From positions 9,316,857 through 9,380,856 of the forward strand of contig BROE01000013.1 in NCBI GenBank assembly GCA_036571765.1: 64,000 nt of DNA, given 5' to 3'. The DNA comes from Plecoglossus altivelis (taxonomy: Eukaryota > Chordata > Actinopteri > Osmeriformes > Plecoglossidae). The position numbers and the translations under genes are program-made. Numbering within the stretch: the stretch's first letter is position 1; every line of letters begins with the position of its first letter. Under the pieces are notes generated by a model. The model saw only the letters and a program-made list of their open reading frames with translations, did not search any database and was not told where the DNA came from. Positions 12,597 to 25,510 of this stretch are shown here, piece by piece.

Positions 12597-12643
<47 letters not shown>
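12476..12643. repeat. (CA)n / (CACACG)n microsatellite
   Basis: About 168 bp of CA with regular CG or CT interruptions. Confidence 0.95.
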
Positions 12644-12647
<4 letters not shown>

Positions 12648-13675
12648 GAGGAACACTGCAGAGTAAGAATGTTTCCTGGCAGGTTTTGTGCCATTTCTCA
12701 CACTTCACCAGGTCTTAAAGCAGCCGAAGAAAGGCGTTGGAATTTGAGCTAATGAGTCTTAATGTTTCTAGTGATGTGATGTCTTTTCACAGGTAGGGAC
12801 GTGTTGGACAGCTGAGCGGCTTTGTAGTCCTCCTCTGCCAAAGATCAGAGGACCGCCTATCAGCCTGCAAGAACACCGAGGCACTGGAATGTTATGATGA
12901 TGGTGATGATGATAGTGTGTGTGTATGAGTGTGTCTGTGTCAGTGTGTGTGTCAGTGCGTGTAAGTAATTGTGTGAGTGTGTTTGTGTAAGTGTGTGCAT
13001 CTCTTTCCTTTTCCCACCAGGATTAGAGGGCCATTAGCTCCCATGATTCTCTTGGGTCAGCTATGTTTGAGGCATCAAACACCTGTCAGAAGGAGAAGAC
13101 GAGAAGGTACTTACAGTACCCTGCCAGCCTGGCTGGCTGGCTGGCTGAAGGGATGGATGAGTGAGAGAACTTAACCAGGTTCAACACCACCCAAGCAATG
13201 GAAAACCGCAACTGTTTAGTATTTCTTCTCCTCCTCTTTCTTCTATGACTTAGTGTACTGTGCATTCCCGCTTTCCCTCTAGAGCTGAAGGGAGTGTGTA
13301 CATGTTTGTGTTGTGTGTTGTGTGGAGAGAGGTGCAGAGATGGGGGTGGAGATGGTGGGGTGGGGGGGGGGAATTGTCTGACGATCACCACACAATGTTG
13401 CCTGTTCATTAACAGGATGATGTCAGACCAATCAATAACCACACCAATAATCATTCCCCTCCATTCACATCTTCAATTGGCACTCCCTGAAAAAGGTCTC
13501 CTGTGTATGTGTGTGTGTAGCTGTGTGTTGATTGGAGGGTGTTTGCGGATCTGGTCTGTTGGATTGGATTGTGTGTGTGTAGATCTGTGTGTGTGTGAAG
13601 GTATGTCCACATAATGACAATTGACAAGCGAGGATTTATGCAGTTTCATTATGCACTGCTTGGAAACTACTAATT

Positions 13676-14530
13676 GGGGTGAGGGAGATGAGAGAGACTG
13701 AGGTGTGAGGGAGATGAGAGAGACTGAGGTGTGAGGGAGATGGTAAGGCTGAGGGGAGAGGGAGACTGAGGGGTGAGAGATGTAAGCTAAGGCGTGAGGG
13801 AGACTGAGGGTGAAGAGATTGTAAGGCTGAGAGTGAGGGAGACTTGAGGGTAGGGAGATGTAAGCTGAGGAGTGAAGACTGAGGTGCTGAGGAGATGGTA
13901 AGCTTGAGGAGAGGGGGATGTAAGGCTAGAGGTGAGAGACTGAGGGTGGGAGTGTTAAGCTGAGGGTGAGGAGGGCTGAGGGGTGAGGGAGATGGTAAGG
14001 CTGAGGGGTGAGGGAGACTGAGGGGTGAGGGAGATGGTAAGGCTGAGGGGAGAGGGAGACTGAGGGGTGAGGGAGATGGTAAGGCTGAGGGGTGAGGGGG
14101 ATGGTAAGGCTAAGGGGTGAGGGAGACTGAGGGTGGAGGGAGAGAGAAGCAGGGGAGAGGGAGGACTGAGGGTGAGAGATGGTAGGGCTGAGGGAGAGGG
14201 AGACCGAAGGGGAGAGAGAGATGTAAGCTGAGGGGAGAGGGAACTGAGGGTGAGGAGATTAGGCTGAGGGAGAGGGATGGTTAAGGCTGAAGGGTGAGGA
14301 GACTGAGGGGTGAGGGAGATGGTAAGGCTGAGGAGTGAGGGAGACTGAGGGGTGAGGGAGATGGTAAGGCTGAGGGTGGGGAGACTGAGGGTGAGGAGAC
14401 TGGTAAGTAGGGGTGAGGGGGATGGTAAGGCTAAGGGGAGAGGGAGACTGAGGGGAGAGGGAGACTGAGGGAGAGGGAGACTGAGGGGAGAGGGAGATGG
14501 TAAGGCTGAGGGATGAGGGAGATGAGGGAA
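13676..14530. repeat. ~42-bp GA/GGT minisatellite
   Basis: About 850 bp of alternating half-units, GGTGAGGGAGATGGTAAGGC and a half-unit of the type TGAGGGGTGAGGGAGACTGA. Many units differ only by missing single G, A or GG, as expected from uncorrected indel errors in homopolymers as well as from true variation. Confidence 0.9.
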
Positions 14531-14742
14531 GCTGGAAGGAGTGGGTGGAGTAAAATTTGTGAGTGATGTTTTAGAACAATGAAGCAGCAGGTGACTCTCA
14601 CAAGGTCATTGTGTGTGTATGTGTGTGTTTGTAACACCGGCTGTTGTAGATACATAAATTGTTTGGTTGCCATGAGAGACAGTCGCTGGAATGCACCTAG
14701 TAACAACAAGCAGTCCTATGGTACACTGAACCACCTGCACAA

Positions 14743-14895
14743 TTCTGGCAGTCTGTCTCACTGACTGATCCACACAACTCTGGCAGTCTGTCTCACTGAC
14801 TGATCCACACAATTCTGGCAGTCTGTCTCACTGACTGGTCCACACAATTCTGGCAGTCTGCCTGACTAACTGATCCACACAACTCTGGCAGGCTG
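14743..14895. repeat. 35-bp direct tandem repeat
   Basis: Four to five units containing CACAATTCTGGCAGTCTGTC and CACTGACTGATC. Units are contiguous, without unique spacers. Confidence 0.85.
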
Positions 14896-14899
14896 GTTT

Positions 14900-16200
14900 G
14901 ACCAACTGAATCATAAAACCACCATGCCAGTCAAGGGTATGAATGTGTGGCAGATTGCGGGAGAAACCCCTGACATTTACAAGCTTCCAAACTTGCTGTT
15001 ACCAGACCTTGGATTAAAAATCAAAGACAGGAGAGATGGAGGGATAGAGAGAAGCTGTGACCTGCACTGTGGGTGTCTTTGTAATTTACTGTATTACGAC
15101 ATTCAAAACAAGCATTGATCAGCCACACACACACACACACCAATTTTCATGGCCGTGACCTCCACCTTGCTTAGTTGTAATGAGAATAGTTACCGTGGTT
15201 ACGGGACATAATTCATGCTGAGCATGCATGGAGATAATTAGATGGCGTTGCTGGGAGAAACAGCGTTGTTGCAGTGTTGCGGTTGTGTGGATGATGAAAG
15301 ATGAAAGCCGCTGAGGAGAAAATAGGCTAAGCGCTGTATGAGCATCTACCTGACTCTGAGAAGTTTGCTGTTTCAAAGTCACTCAGCAGCTCTGAGCAGT
15401 CTGACTTCTTCAAGCAGCCAGGCAGCTTTCTTTTTTAAAGGCACAGTTCACCAGGTAGTTGGATGAGCTGGAGGCAGGAGATGCTCATCAAGTTCATACC
15501 TGACTTTGGTAGAACCTAGAGTTCAGAGGAATCTCTGCACCACCTCCGCTGGTTAGACTAGCAGCACAGGGAAGGGGACAGGACAGGGGAAGAGGCAAGA
15601 ATGGAGAAGGGGAGGAGAGAGGGGGAAAGAGGAGAAGAGATGGGGAGAGGAGCTTAACAGGATTTTCTCTAAAGGCCAGGTCTTTTTCTGGTTATAAATC
15701 CTCTCCTACAACTTGCTAACACACAGATACACATACACCCACAAACACACTTATACACACAAGATTTATTTTCCCATTCATGGGAGCATTTGACTTGTAT
15801 GCCTGGGTTAGCTGATGATTATAATAAATATTCTGAGAGTGCGGAGTGGAGAGAGTGAGCGTGTTTGTACATATGTCTGCTCCAGTCAACGCTGTGTGTT
15901 TAGAAACCTACAGTCGTTCACACAGAATAGCTGGATGAAACAAAAATGACAGGATGGGGTCTGTTTGCTTTAATCGGCAAGCTTCCAAAATCGAGGTTAA
16001 AAACCTGAAAGAGCCAGAGATAGAAAGAGAGTGAGAGGGGGTGGGGTACTGTGTCTGTGTTTCTGACACATTCTTACACATTCCTGATCTGTAACCAGAC
16101 AGCAAGGAGAGAAAAATGCAGGAGCAATTTCCAGTAACTGAGTAAAATCACTGAACTTCACTGCAGTCAATGCTCTCCTTCTCTTGCTTTAACTTTCTAC
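14900..16200. other. Non-coding, no supported gene
   Basis: Largely unique sequence with a short CA run at 15123-15141 and a GA-rich patch at 15570-15655. No convincing exon. Confidence 0.4.
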
Positions 16201-16208
16201 CTTTCTAC

Positions 16209-16233
16209 CTCTCTCTCTCTCTATCTCTCTCTA

Positions 16234-16265
<32 letters not shown>
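16209..16265. repeat. (CT)n microsatellite
   Basis: CT repeat with ATCT interruptions. Confidence 0.9.
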
Positions 16266-16681
16266 CACTGGCTCTCCTATATTCCCTGCCTCTTCCTCAC
16301 CCTGCTACTTTTCCATCTTGCCTGCCCTTCTCCTTTTCACCCAGTCAACTGGACATCAGACTGGTGAAACACACAGAAACACCATCATCTCTGTTTGATT
16401 CCATTCTATTCTACTGTAGCTTCTATGTCCTGTGAGAATAAGTCCTGTTTCTCCTCTTCAAGACAGAGCAGAGCTTGACAGCAGCAATACTGAGGTCCAA
16501 ACAATATGGCCTGACCAAGAACATCTAAGTGGAGAAAGATGGCTGGTGTGTGTTTGTACAGTATGTGTGTGTTTGTTTCTTGGACACGCTCTATTTCAGA
16601 GTCCTGAAGCTGTTTACTGTGATGAAAGACCGCATCCAGCTTTAACCCATAGCTTCCGGCCGTGAGAGTGAGGAAAGTAGG

Positions 16682-16730
16682 GTGTGTGTGTGTGTGCCTG
16701 TTTGCTTGTATATCTTTGGGACTGAGTGTG

Positions 16731-16777
<47 letters not shown>

Positions 16778-16810
16778 TATGTATATGCATGTGTGTCTGT
16801 GTGTGTGCAG
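16682..16810. repeat. (TG)n microsatellite
   Basis: Two TG blocks, the longer at 16734-16775. Confidence 0.9.
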
Positions 16811-17378
16811 AAAGGAACAGTAGAGGGGGGAGTTCTTGCAGCCATAATGGTCAACAGTGATGGGATGAGAGAGGCTCTTCATCCTCTCCAGTGTAAGGTG
16901 AGCCCATATGGAGCCTCAGTACCTCATCTGCTGTTTTCTGACCGTGTAACCATGGTGTTCTGATGTAATGAGTCAAAGCATGGATGTAATAGCATTATCT
17001 ATAGTATAACAGTAATGACAACTACAGTCCATCCCGCAAACATGCCCTCACACACACTTACACTCAAGACATACTGTATATAAACACACTAAACACACAC
17101 ATCGCAGCTAAGGTACCCAGCATGCACTTTGCTTGTCCCCTGGACAGTAAGGGCCTTCCCTGTATCCTCTGTCCTAACTGGATTAATTAAGAGTCTTGCT
17201 TTGAAGTGCCAATCTGGCATACCCTCGAGACTGGGCATGGGGGGGGCGTGGGGGGGCACACATATTATAACAGGAGAGACTGGGGGTGACGGGGGGAGGG
17301 AGGGTGCGGCGGAGGAGGAGTAAAAGGTAAGAAAGAGAGCATGATTTACAGAGAGGGAGGAGGAAAGCACTGGAAGAG

Positions 17379-17389
17379 CAAGAGAGAGA

Positions 17390-17433
<44 letters not shown>

Positions 17434-17441
17434 CAGAGGGA
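17379..17441. repeat. (GA)n microsatellite
   Basis: GA run with two short interruptions. Confidence 0.9.
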
Positions 17442-17608
17442 AAGAGAAGTTGCAAACAAAAACAAACGAAGAGATGAAAGGAGGGGAAGAGAAGGAGAGG
17501 AAGGCAGAGAGAGGAAGGGAAGACATGGAGTTTCTGTTGAGTGAAAACGTCTCACTCGTATGGAGAGTTTCCCCTGAGCATCTGGTACACTGCTACAGAC
17601 GCAGACAG

Positions 17609-17609
<1 letters not shown>

Positions 17610-17663
<54 letters not shown>
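17610..17663. repeat. (CA)n microsatellite
   Basis: Perfect CA run of about 27 units. Confidence 0.95.
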
Positions 17664-17666
<3 letters not shown>

Positions 17667-18311
17667 TGAGAAATCATCCCCTGAGGAGGAAGTGGAAGAG
17701 GAGCTGCTCCTAAGATGGCTGCCAAAGAGACTGCAGCTCTGGGCTGCTGCTGGTTCAAGCTGCCATGTAGACAGAGGGTGGCTGAGGCTGGGACTCCACA
17801 CTCCACATCACACTCCAAACACTACACAGAGAACACGGGGCTCTCAATGGCGCCCACTTTACACCCCAGCCCAGCTTCTGACGCAAGCATTCCAACAGCA
17901 CTGTTAAAGTCAAGAGAGATGTTTTCATCTGTGTGGCCTATCCATTTAGACTGTTATGTAAGCTGTGTGAGAAGCAGAGAGGGGTGTGTGAGTGTGTGTA
18001 TGTATTTCCTAAATATATCTCCAATGCTAAATCCATCTGTTCTGATATCACTCACTCACAAACACTCCAACAGCCAATCAGAGCAGCCTTAAAATGATAC
18101 ATGGTGTTGTGCTCATCTATTTAGTAATAATGTCAACCTTGTGTTGTCCTGTGGACCTTCTCACATGGATGTTTCACCAGATTGAAGATGATGTCTTTCT
18201 GGCCAGCGAAAACAAGAAAACAAGTAAACAAATAAAGACTAAATCAGAAACCTGACCCGGCACCTCAACAAACAATGGATTGTGGGAGATATGTGAGGCC
18301 TCTCAGCTGTC

Positions 18312-18425
<114 letters not shown>

Positions 18426-18429
18426 GACA

Positions 18430-19265
18430 GAGAACGTGAGTGAGCAAGCGAGTGAGTGAGAGATCTCAGTATAATAGCATTGATTACAAAGTTGTGGACC
18501 AAATATTGAGTATTTGTGCTTCAGTTCCAAATCTCTCCAATGACTCCACAGGGACCATTTTACAATCTCTAACGATCAGTTGCTGATGTGTTGATTACCA
18601 CAGTTTAATCTTAATAATGTGTAGACGTTCGAAGGTAGCAGTGGAGGGAAGGGGGACAGACAGTGCTGGAAGGAAATGGAGAGATATATGAAGAGATACG
18701 GAGGGGGAGAGGGACACAGAAAGGGGGAGAAGGAAAGGGAGACTAAGAAGGAGAGAGAGAAATAAAAAGATAACCTGTGCAGTGCCATCCTGGCTGTTGA
18801 TGGTAGAACCATGCTCACGTCTGACCTATATGGCACCATGGTTCCCATTATTCAACACTAAATGTTCCAGTTGAATAACTGCTGTGATAGGATGTTGTGG
18901 TTATGCAACAGACTCATGCATTAAACATGAGCTGCATTCTGTGAGGAGACAGCAGACTCACCAGGACACACCTGCACCAATCTTGCCTCAGTAACAATGA
19001 CTGAACACTGCCACATTCTTTGAGTACACTTGATTTATCTTACCTGGTGAAATTAAATGCATGGATTAGGCTCTGCCTAAATTACAAACAAAATATGCCT
19101 ACACTCTGTCATAGGGCCAGCATACATTGTTCATTGTTCATGCATGTGTGTACACCGTGTGTGTGCGCATGTGTGTGTTTTGGGAGAAGGGGTGTGATGA
19201 GACGTGCTCAAAGAAAACCAATAAAGTTAGTCATCTGTTGCAGTCTTACTTAGAGAGGTGTGATG

Positions 19266-19298
<33 letters not shown>

Positions 19299-20085
19299 AG
19301 AACCAGAAAGGAAGAGAAAGAAATGTACAGAAAGGGAGACAGGTGAAGAGAAAAGGAGCCAGGGAGAGCATGCATGGTGATAGCAAGAAAAAGAGGAAGA
19401 GAGAGAGCAGGGTCATGTGGGAGGGGTAACATGGTGAAGAGTGACATATTTGGGTTTATGTGAATCTCTGTGAAGTTCTAAATCCAAGAAGCAGGCAATT
19501 CAGCTGCGGTCAGCTGACTCAATGTGGCCAATCCCAATTGAAGGAGAGGAGTGCCTTCTCCTGCCAGGAAGTAGATGATTGACAGATGTATGCCTGTCTG
19601 TGTTATCTGTTTGTTTGTCTGCAAATGTTTCCTTCAGTCTTCCTGTCAGTCAGACTGCTAAACAGTCCACCAGCCAGTCAGCCAGGTAGCCAGTCAGCCA
19701 GCTAGCCAGCCAGTCTCCAGTGGATGCTGCTGTCTCCCATGTCAAAAACAAAGCCTGTGAATCAGAGAAGCAGTCAGGCAGTCATGGTGGTGGAGCAAAA
19801 TCCTTCCAGAAATGTGCACACAAACATGCACACATATACACACAAACACACATGAGCTTGCACACCCACTAACGAATACACACACAAACACTAACATACT
19901 CACCATCCAATCATCATCAACACTTTCATGTACCACATTAAAGACTAAATTAAATAGTGCGTGTGTCCACAGATAAGTTGTTTTTCGAATGACATGCACT
20001 AAATGAGAGTCCTCCTGGAAATGACTAAATTACTCAAGAGAGACAAACAGACAGAACCAAAGACAAACAGATAAAGCCAACGGGA
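18430..20085. other. Non-coding, no supported gene
   Basis: Unique sequence with a GA run (19273-19302) and GA-rich surroundings. No exon candidate. Confidence 0.4.
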
Positions 20086-20089
20086 AAGC

Positions 20090-20420
20090 GAGGCAGAGAG
20101 AGCGAAAGAGAGCGAGAGAGAGCGAGAGAGACAGCGAGAGAGAGGCAGTGATAGAGAGACAGCGGGAGAGAGAGACAGAGAGCGAGAGAGAGACAGCAAG
20201 AGAGAGAGAGAATAAGTGAGAGAGAGTGTGAAAAACAGGGAGAGGGGAATAGAAAATGCGGGAGAGAGAGTGAGAGAGAGAGAGAGAGAGAGACAGCAAG
20301 AGATTGAAAGAATGAGTGAGAGAGAGAGTGAGAGACAGCGAGAGATAAAGAGCAAGGCAAAGAGAGCAAGAGAGAAAGAGAGCAAGAAAGAGTGAGAGAG
20401 ACAACAAGAAAGAGAGAGAT
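20090..20420. repeat. GAGA/AGCGAGAG imperfect repeat
   Basis: About 330 bp of purine-rich units, GAGAGACAGCGAGAGAGA and variants. They produce false Ser/Leu frames on the minus strand. Confidence 0.85.
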
Positions 20421-20609
20421 GTGTGAAGATGTGGAGATGCAGGGCTTTATGAAACGTTACCAAACAGACATGCATCTAACCCTAGAACTGCTCTACAGGA
20501 AGCTGAAAGCCAACTCTGGGATGATTATGTTTCGTGGCTCAGATAATAATATCTTCAAAACCTGAGGCCTCTCTATACTCCTCTCACACTCAGTGAGTCA
20601 CCTAATAGC

Positions 20610-20611
20610 TG

Positions 20612-20649
<38 letters not shown>

Positions 20650-20654
20650 ACACA
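20610..20654. repeat. (CA)n microsatellite
   Basis: CA run with one TA interruption. Confidence 0.9.
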
Positions 20655-20884
20655 AGCAGAGGAGTCCGCAGAGACAGCAAAAGTGCATGCATAGGAAGTG
20701 CAGCAGGATTCAGATGTGTCTCTCAGCTGAGGAAGCAGCAGCAGGATTGAGACACGTCCGGACTATCATTAAAGGAAACCATGTCTCATTAATCCCTGCT
20801 CCAGCAGACAGCATGGCCAGTCAGCAAATCAGCATCCGGCTACAGACATCAGTGATAAATCGCATATGCTTAACGACGTAAGCT

Positions 20885-20912
20885 CCCCCCCCCCCCCCCC
20901 CCCCCCCCCCCC
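20885..20912. repeat. Poly(C) homopolymer, 28 bases
   Basis: An uninterrupted run of 28 C followed by T and a short CA repeat. Exact length is likely unreliable. Confidence 0.9.
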
Positions 20913-21517
20913 TCACACACACACACACTCCACACCGCCACCCACTCTCGGCCTTAACGTTCATCACCTTATAGAGACACAGGAAAGTGAAATAGTTGAT
21001 AACAGAATGAGCAATGGCTCATCTTGGATTTCTTCCTCAGTGGATTTGGGGAAAGTACTACACAGCAGAAAACCTAAGCAGCTAATAAAAGTAAGGAGAG
21101 TTCCCACACACAGTCCTCTGTATGTTGAGTGATGTGGTGTGTGTGTGTGTGTGTGTGTTTATGCTGCCTGGGTTGTACAGTATGAATACCACTCATCAGA
21201 GCAAAAACAAAAAGCTCCAGCTACCAGCACATGAACTGGTGGGCTGACGTCAAAGACACGAGAGCTACAATACAGACAAGAGAATGAAAGCAAGAGAGAA
21301 GGATGGAGAGAGGAGGGTGGGGAGAAGAACACAGAGGAAGAAAGGAAGAGAGAATGACAGATGGAGTGAGGGAGGGGAGGGAGAGAGATGGAGGTTGTAT
21401 ATTTTCCTACTCTCCCTCAAGCTACAGGAATATGCATCTGAGAGACAAATTGAGTGCATGACACCTAAATCCTTGCAAAGGAAGCATCCTGACATGTTGC
21501 TTCTTTCTTCTACTGCC

Positions 21518-21650
21518 ACACACACACACACACACATCCACACACACACACACACACACACACATACATCAACATGCACTGTCACACACACATCCACATC
21601 CACTGCCACACAAACACATCCACACACATACAAACACATACTCACTCACA
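21518..21650. repeat. CA-rich microsatellite/minisatellite
   Basis: CA runs separated by ATCCACACAC and CACTGCC units. Confidence 0.85.
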
Positions 21651-21925
21651 AAAACACACGCAAACATGAACTTGCTGATGCACCAATACGCACCCACATA
21701 TTTCACATTATATACCATGACACTGTGCAGTTAACACACACACACACACCAGGATATAACACCTGTGTGACAGACGATAAGAGACCCCCTGAGAGCTTGT
21801 GTGTGTGTGTGTGTGTTTATAATACAGTAGCCAGGACAAGGTTGCCAAGTTCCGACCAAGCAGCAGGTTTAGTGCAGTGACAATGTTTAACTAATGAGAA
21901 TAAGCTCGCCTTTTAAATTGAGTCG

Positions 21926-21926
21926 T

Positions 21927-21966
<40 letters not shown>
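21926..21966. repeat. Compound (TG)n(GA)n microsatellite
   Basis: About 13 TG units followed by about 8 GA units. Confidence 0.9.
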
Positions 21967-21967
<1 letters not shown>

Positions 21968-22373
21968 TGAGGGAGAGACAGATGGGTTTTGAGGGAGGTT
22001 AAAGTCAGTTTACCTGGGCACAGCTGCCCCCCCCCCCAACAAACACACTTGTCTGTGATCTCTAGGAACTCCAGAGCTGGCCCATCTAGACTGACCCAAG
22101 CCCAGATAGAGCTATTCCAGACAAAACCAGGTCTAGAGGGAGACAGGCCCAGCCAGGCCAGGCCAGGCCAGGCCCAGAGGGACTGTAAGCCCCAGCTGCA
22201 GGACAAAGTGATCTCACTCCTTAACCCCTCCCACCCTGCATACACCCATACTAGACACATACTATCATCGACATCAACACTAACTTGTTTGTGTGCTTGC
22301 CTGTCTATCTGCCTTTGTTGTAACCTGGCAGAGAAAGAAAATAGGGCAAAACTATTTCAAGAATAAGAAGAGC

Positions 22374-22437
<64 letters not shown>

Positions 22438-22441
22438 ATGT
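22374..22441. repeat. (TG)n microsatellite
   Basis: TG run with TATG and TTTG interruptions. Confidence 0.9.
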
Positions 22442-22553
22442 GTGAGAGCTGTCATGTCAGACAGCTCAGAGTGTCCCTGGTTAGACAGCGTCTGTCATAA
22501 CCTAGCCCACACTGAATACAGAATTCTCATCCCCTTCCTTTCCTACTCCCCTG

Positions 22554-22571
22554 TCTCTCTCTCTTTCTTTT

Positions 22572-22623
<52 letters not shown>

Positions 22624-22638
22624 GCTTTCTCTTTCTCT
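22554..22638. repeat. (CT)n microsatellite
   Basis: CT run with TTTCT interruptions. Confidence 0.9.
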
Positions 22639-22794
22639 GTCCAATCTCTTCCATGTCCTGATAGAATGATAGTTACATTGTAGAGGCATGGAAAACTCAG
22701 CCTTGCTACTAGCAAAATTCAGCAACAGTAAATAAAGAGTAATGTTTATCCAAAAACTCCTCTCCAATTATCAGATCCCAGTGGGTGCCACACA

Positions 22795-22855
22795 CACATG
22801 CACAGACACACACGTGCACAGACACACACATGCACAGACACACACGTGCACACAC
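22795..22855. repeat. CACACATGCACAGACA tandem repeat
   Basis: Four units of 16 bp, alternating ATGCACAGA and GTGCACAGA cores. Confidence 0.85.
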
Positions 22856-23126
22856 AAATAGAAGTAGTAGTTCCCCTGCCTTTAAGGTTCTGAACTCTGT
22901 TTAATATTGTCTGGATTTAATGACTTAATTAAGAGGGTTCCCCAGCTGGCCCCCAGCATGGCTCCACCTACATCTCACCTTTAATAATTCTATCATCACG
23001 CTCTGTTAATTAGACTAGTGTAATCAAGCCTGTCTCCAAGGACAGCACAGGGGCTTACAGACAGAACCCTGGCATCCTGAGAACACTGCTAGAGCAATAG
23101 CAACATTCACTACAGAGAGAAGAAAA

Positions 23127-23465
23127 ACCAAGAGAACCAAGAAAGCCCAGAGAACCCGGAGAACCAAGAGAACACAGAAAATGAAGAGATTACAGAGAAC
23201 CAAGAAAACCCAGACAATAAAGCGAACTCAGATCCAAGAGAACCCAGAAAACCCAGAGAATGAAGAGAACCCAGAAAACCAAGAGAACCCAGAGAACCCA
23301 GAGAACCTAGAGAACCAAGAGAACAAAGAGAGCCCAGAGAACCCAGAGAACCCAGAGAACCTAGAGAACCAAGAGAACAAAGAGAGCCCAGAGAACCTAG
23401 AGAACCAAGAGAACCCAGAGAACAAAGAGAGCCCAGAGAACCAAGAGTACACAGAGAACAAAGAG
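23127..23465. repeat. (GAGAACCCA/GAGAACCAA)n minisatellite
   Basis: About 340 bp of 9-bp units. The period of nine gives an open frame reading PENQENPEN-type repeats on the plus strand. There is no start context, domain or splice site to support a gene. Confidence 0.85.
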
Positions 23466-23494
23466 AAGAAAAGAGAAGATGTTAGGAAGTTTCC

Positions 23495-23615
23495 CTTCCT
23501 TCCTTCCTTCCTTCCTTCCTTCCTTCATATTACAGCATTACACGGAGGGAGGGAGGTAGGGAGGGAGGGAGGGAGGGAGAGAGGGAGGGAGGGAGGAAGG
23601 GAGAGAGGGAGGGGT
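23495..23615. repeat. (CCTT)n and (GGGA)n tetranucleotide tracts
   Basis: A CCTT run (23495-23526) and a GGGA run (23544-23612) are separated by a short unique spacer. The two are not exact complements. Confidence 0.85.
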
Positions 23616-23619
23616 AACA

Positions 23620-25055
23620 TACTTGTGTAAGGGTATCAAATGCTACCCCCTGAGGCACATACAGTCATTAGCATAGGATAGAGAAACAGTAAACTACTCT
23701 CTTAAATACGCCCGGGGTCTTTCTAAATGGAGAAACAGATAGCAGGGATGGATGGGGAGTAGGTGAGGTTAAAGCTGAGCCCCATATTCTGACATCTCCT
23801 CTTCAGGAAGACGAAACACACTCATATCCAGACCGTCATTAAGAGAATGTTAATAATCTGGAGTATGGATAAACTGCTGTACTGGACGTCTATGGAGGCA
23901 GAAGAGTGTGTGTGCGTGTGTGTGTGTGTTGGAGGGGGTGTGTGGCAATGTTATTAGGCTTATCTGTCAGTATACAGACAAACACTCAGGAGGGCTGTGG
24001 TTTGATGGTGCGTTAGTACAGCTGGGAGCTGGTCACTGTCGTCTGTGAACACACCAATAAACACAGCACCACTCTAATGTTCCACTTGGCTCCAGCATGT
24101 GGAGGGAGTGTGAGATGTGTGAGTTTCATAAAGCTACTTCTAGACTGTTCCACCTGCCACAGACACAGATGCTAGTGCCACATATCCAAGTGGACTATGG
24201 AAACCGCTAGAAAAATCCATCTCAAATCTCCCAGTGAGGATTATTTTTTCACATTTGCATATGGCCACTGCTGCCCAGGCTGCGTAACCAGCAGCAACCA
24301 TGGGGGATCGTTCATGTTTGTGACACTTTCGAAATGTTGAAATCAACGTTTAAACAACTGACATGTCAAACCCCAGGGCGAAACGAGGAGAGAACGAGGG
24401 TTACCTGGGGCTGCTTGGCCTGCCCCGCTGAGGGCCTGCAGCGCAGGAACACAAGCAGGCAGCCCCAGGACCTGCAAAAACTCACTTCCAACCATAACAA
24501 CCACAACAACTCCAAAGCTTGCATGTAATCATTACATTAGTGCGCTCAACAACCATGTTGTGATCTGCAGGAGAGAGAGGGGATAATTGAACCAAGCGTT
24601 TGTCTTCCCTAATAAACAGGCAGGTCATTACGATCACCAGCTATTACTAAGCCAGTGTGTTCCACACACACACACTCAATAGCACTCTCACACATACACA
24701 TACAAACAGTGTGTTTCGTACACACGCACAAACTGTTCATTATCTAGGCTCACGCACAGGCACCATGATGGAGGGGGACGTGCAGCTGAAATTAGACTAG
24801 ATTGTTTTCCACATTGTTTATTATTCCCTCACCCTGCTGGTGTGCGAGTGTGTTGGGGGGGAGGGGGTGAAGAGGGAGCAGGGGGGGATCACCAGACAGC
24901 TCAGCAATAAGAGAGCCACGTGAATGGCCAGAGACATAACTCAATGGACAGATATATGGCTGGATACATGAAGGGAGGCATGGAAATAATTCAATCAATA
25001 AATACAGTTTCTTCTTACTCTCCAATCTTGTCTTTTACCCCATGTTCTCTCTCTC
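23620..25055. other. Mostly unique non-coding sequence
   Basis: No repeat of note except a short TG run near 23910. ORFs at 24140-24346 (minus) and 24334-24528 (plus) overlap at their ends and have no recognisable features. Confidence 0.4.
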
Positions 25056-25059
25056 CCCT

Positions 25060-25111
25060 TCACCCTCTCTCCTTCTCTTTCTCTCTCTTTCTCTCTTTCT
25101 CTTTTACTCTC

Positions 25112-25160
<49 letters not shown>
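25060..25160. repeat. CT-rich microsatellite
   Basis: CTTTCTCTCT units ending in a pure CT run (25122-25154). Confidence 0.9.
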
Positions 25161-25444
25161 GCAGGCAGGATTTGGGGGGGAGTTTCACACCACAAATGAG
25201 CTTCCCCTCTTAGTGTCTCTAGTGGGATGCAGAAAGAGAGTAAATCTTTAGGCTAAAAAGGGATGAGAGAAAAGTGGAGGAAAGGAGAGGAGGAGAGGAT
25301 AGTAGAGGGTAGAGGAGGAGAGAAGAGAGACTGTTCCTCAGCAAAGTCAGCGAGAGCAGACCGATTAAACCAGAGAGACGTTCAGGGTGTCTATCCCAGT
25401 TCTTCTAGATTGTTAGAAGATTGATCTGTAGGACCTAGCTCGGC

Positions 25445-25510
25445 CTGGTCTGGTCTGGTCTGGTCTGGTCTGGTCTGGTTTGGTCTGGGTTGGTCTGATC
25501 TGGTCTGGTC
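25445..25510. repeat. (TGGTC)n pentanucleotide repeat
   Basis: About 12 TGGTC units with two substitutions. Confidence 0.9.

Noticed and set aside
14743..14895. Regular 35-bp repeats resembling a CRISPR array
   Set aside because: Units are contiguous with no unique spacers, and the host is a vertebrate.
17205..17222. TGCCAATCTGGCA palindrome considered as an NFI site
   Set aside because: The half-sites face the wrong way relative to the NFI consensus TTGGC(N5)GCCAA.
21284..21880. 198-codon plus-strand ORF
   Set aside because: Its second half is CA-repeat (Thr/His) and the first half is purine-rich; no protein features.
23495..23615. CCTT and GGGA tracts considered as a large inverted repeat
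   Set aside because: The two tracts are not exact complements and are simple microsatellites separated by a short spacer.
23181..23630. 149-codon ORF with PEN/QEN repeats
   Set aside because: A 9-bp minisatellite keeps the frame open; no supporting gene structure.
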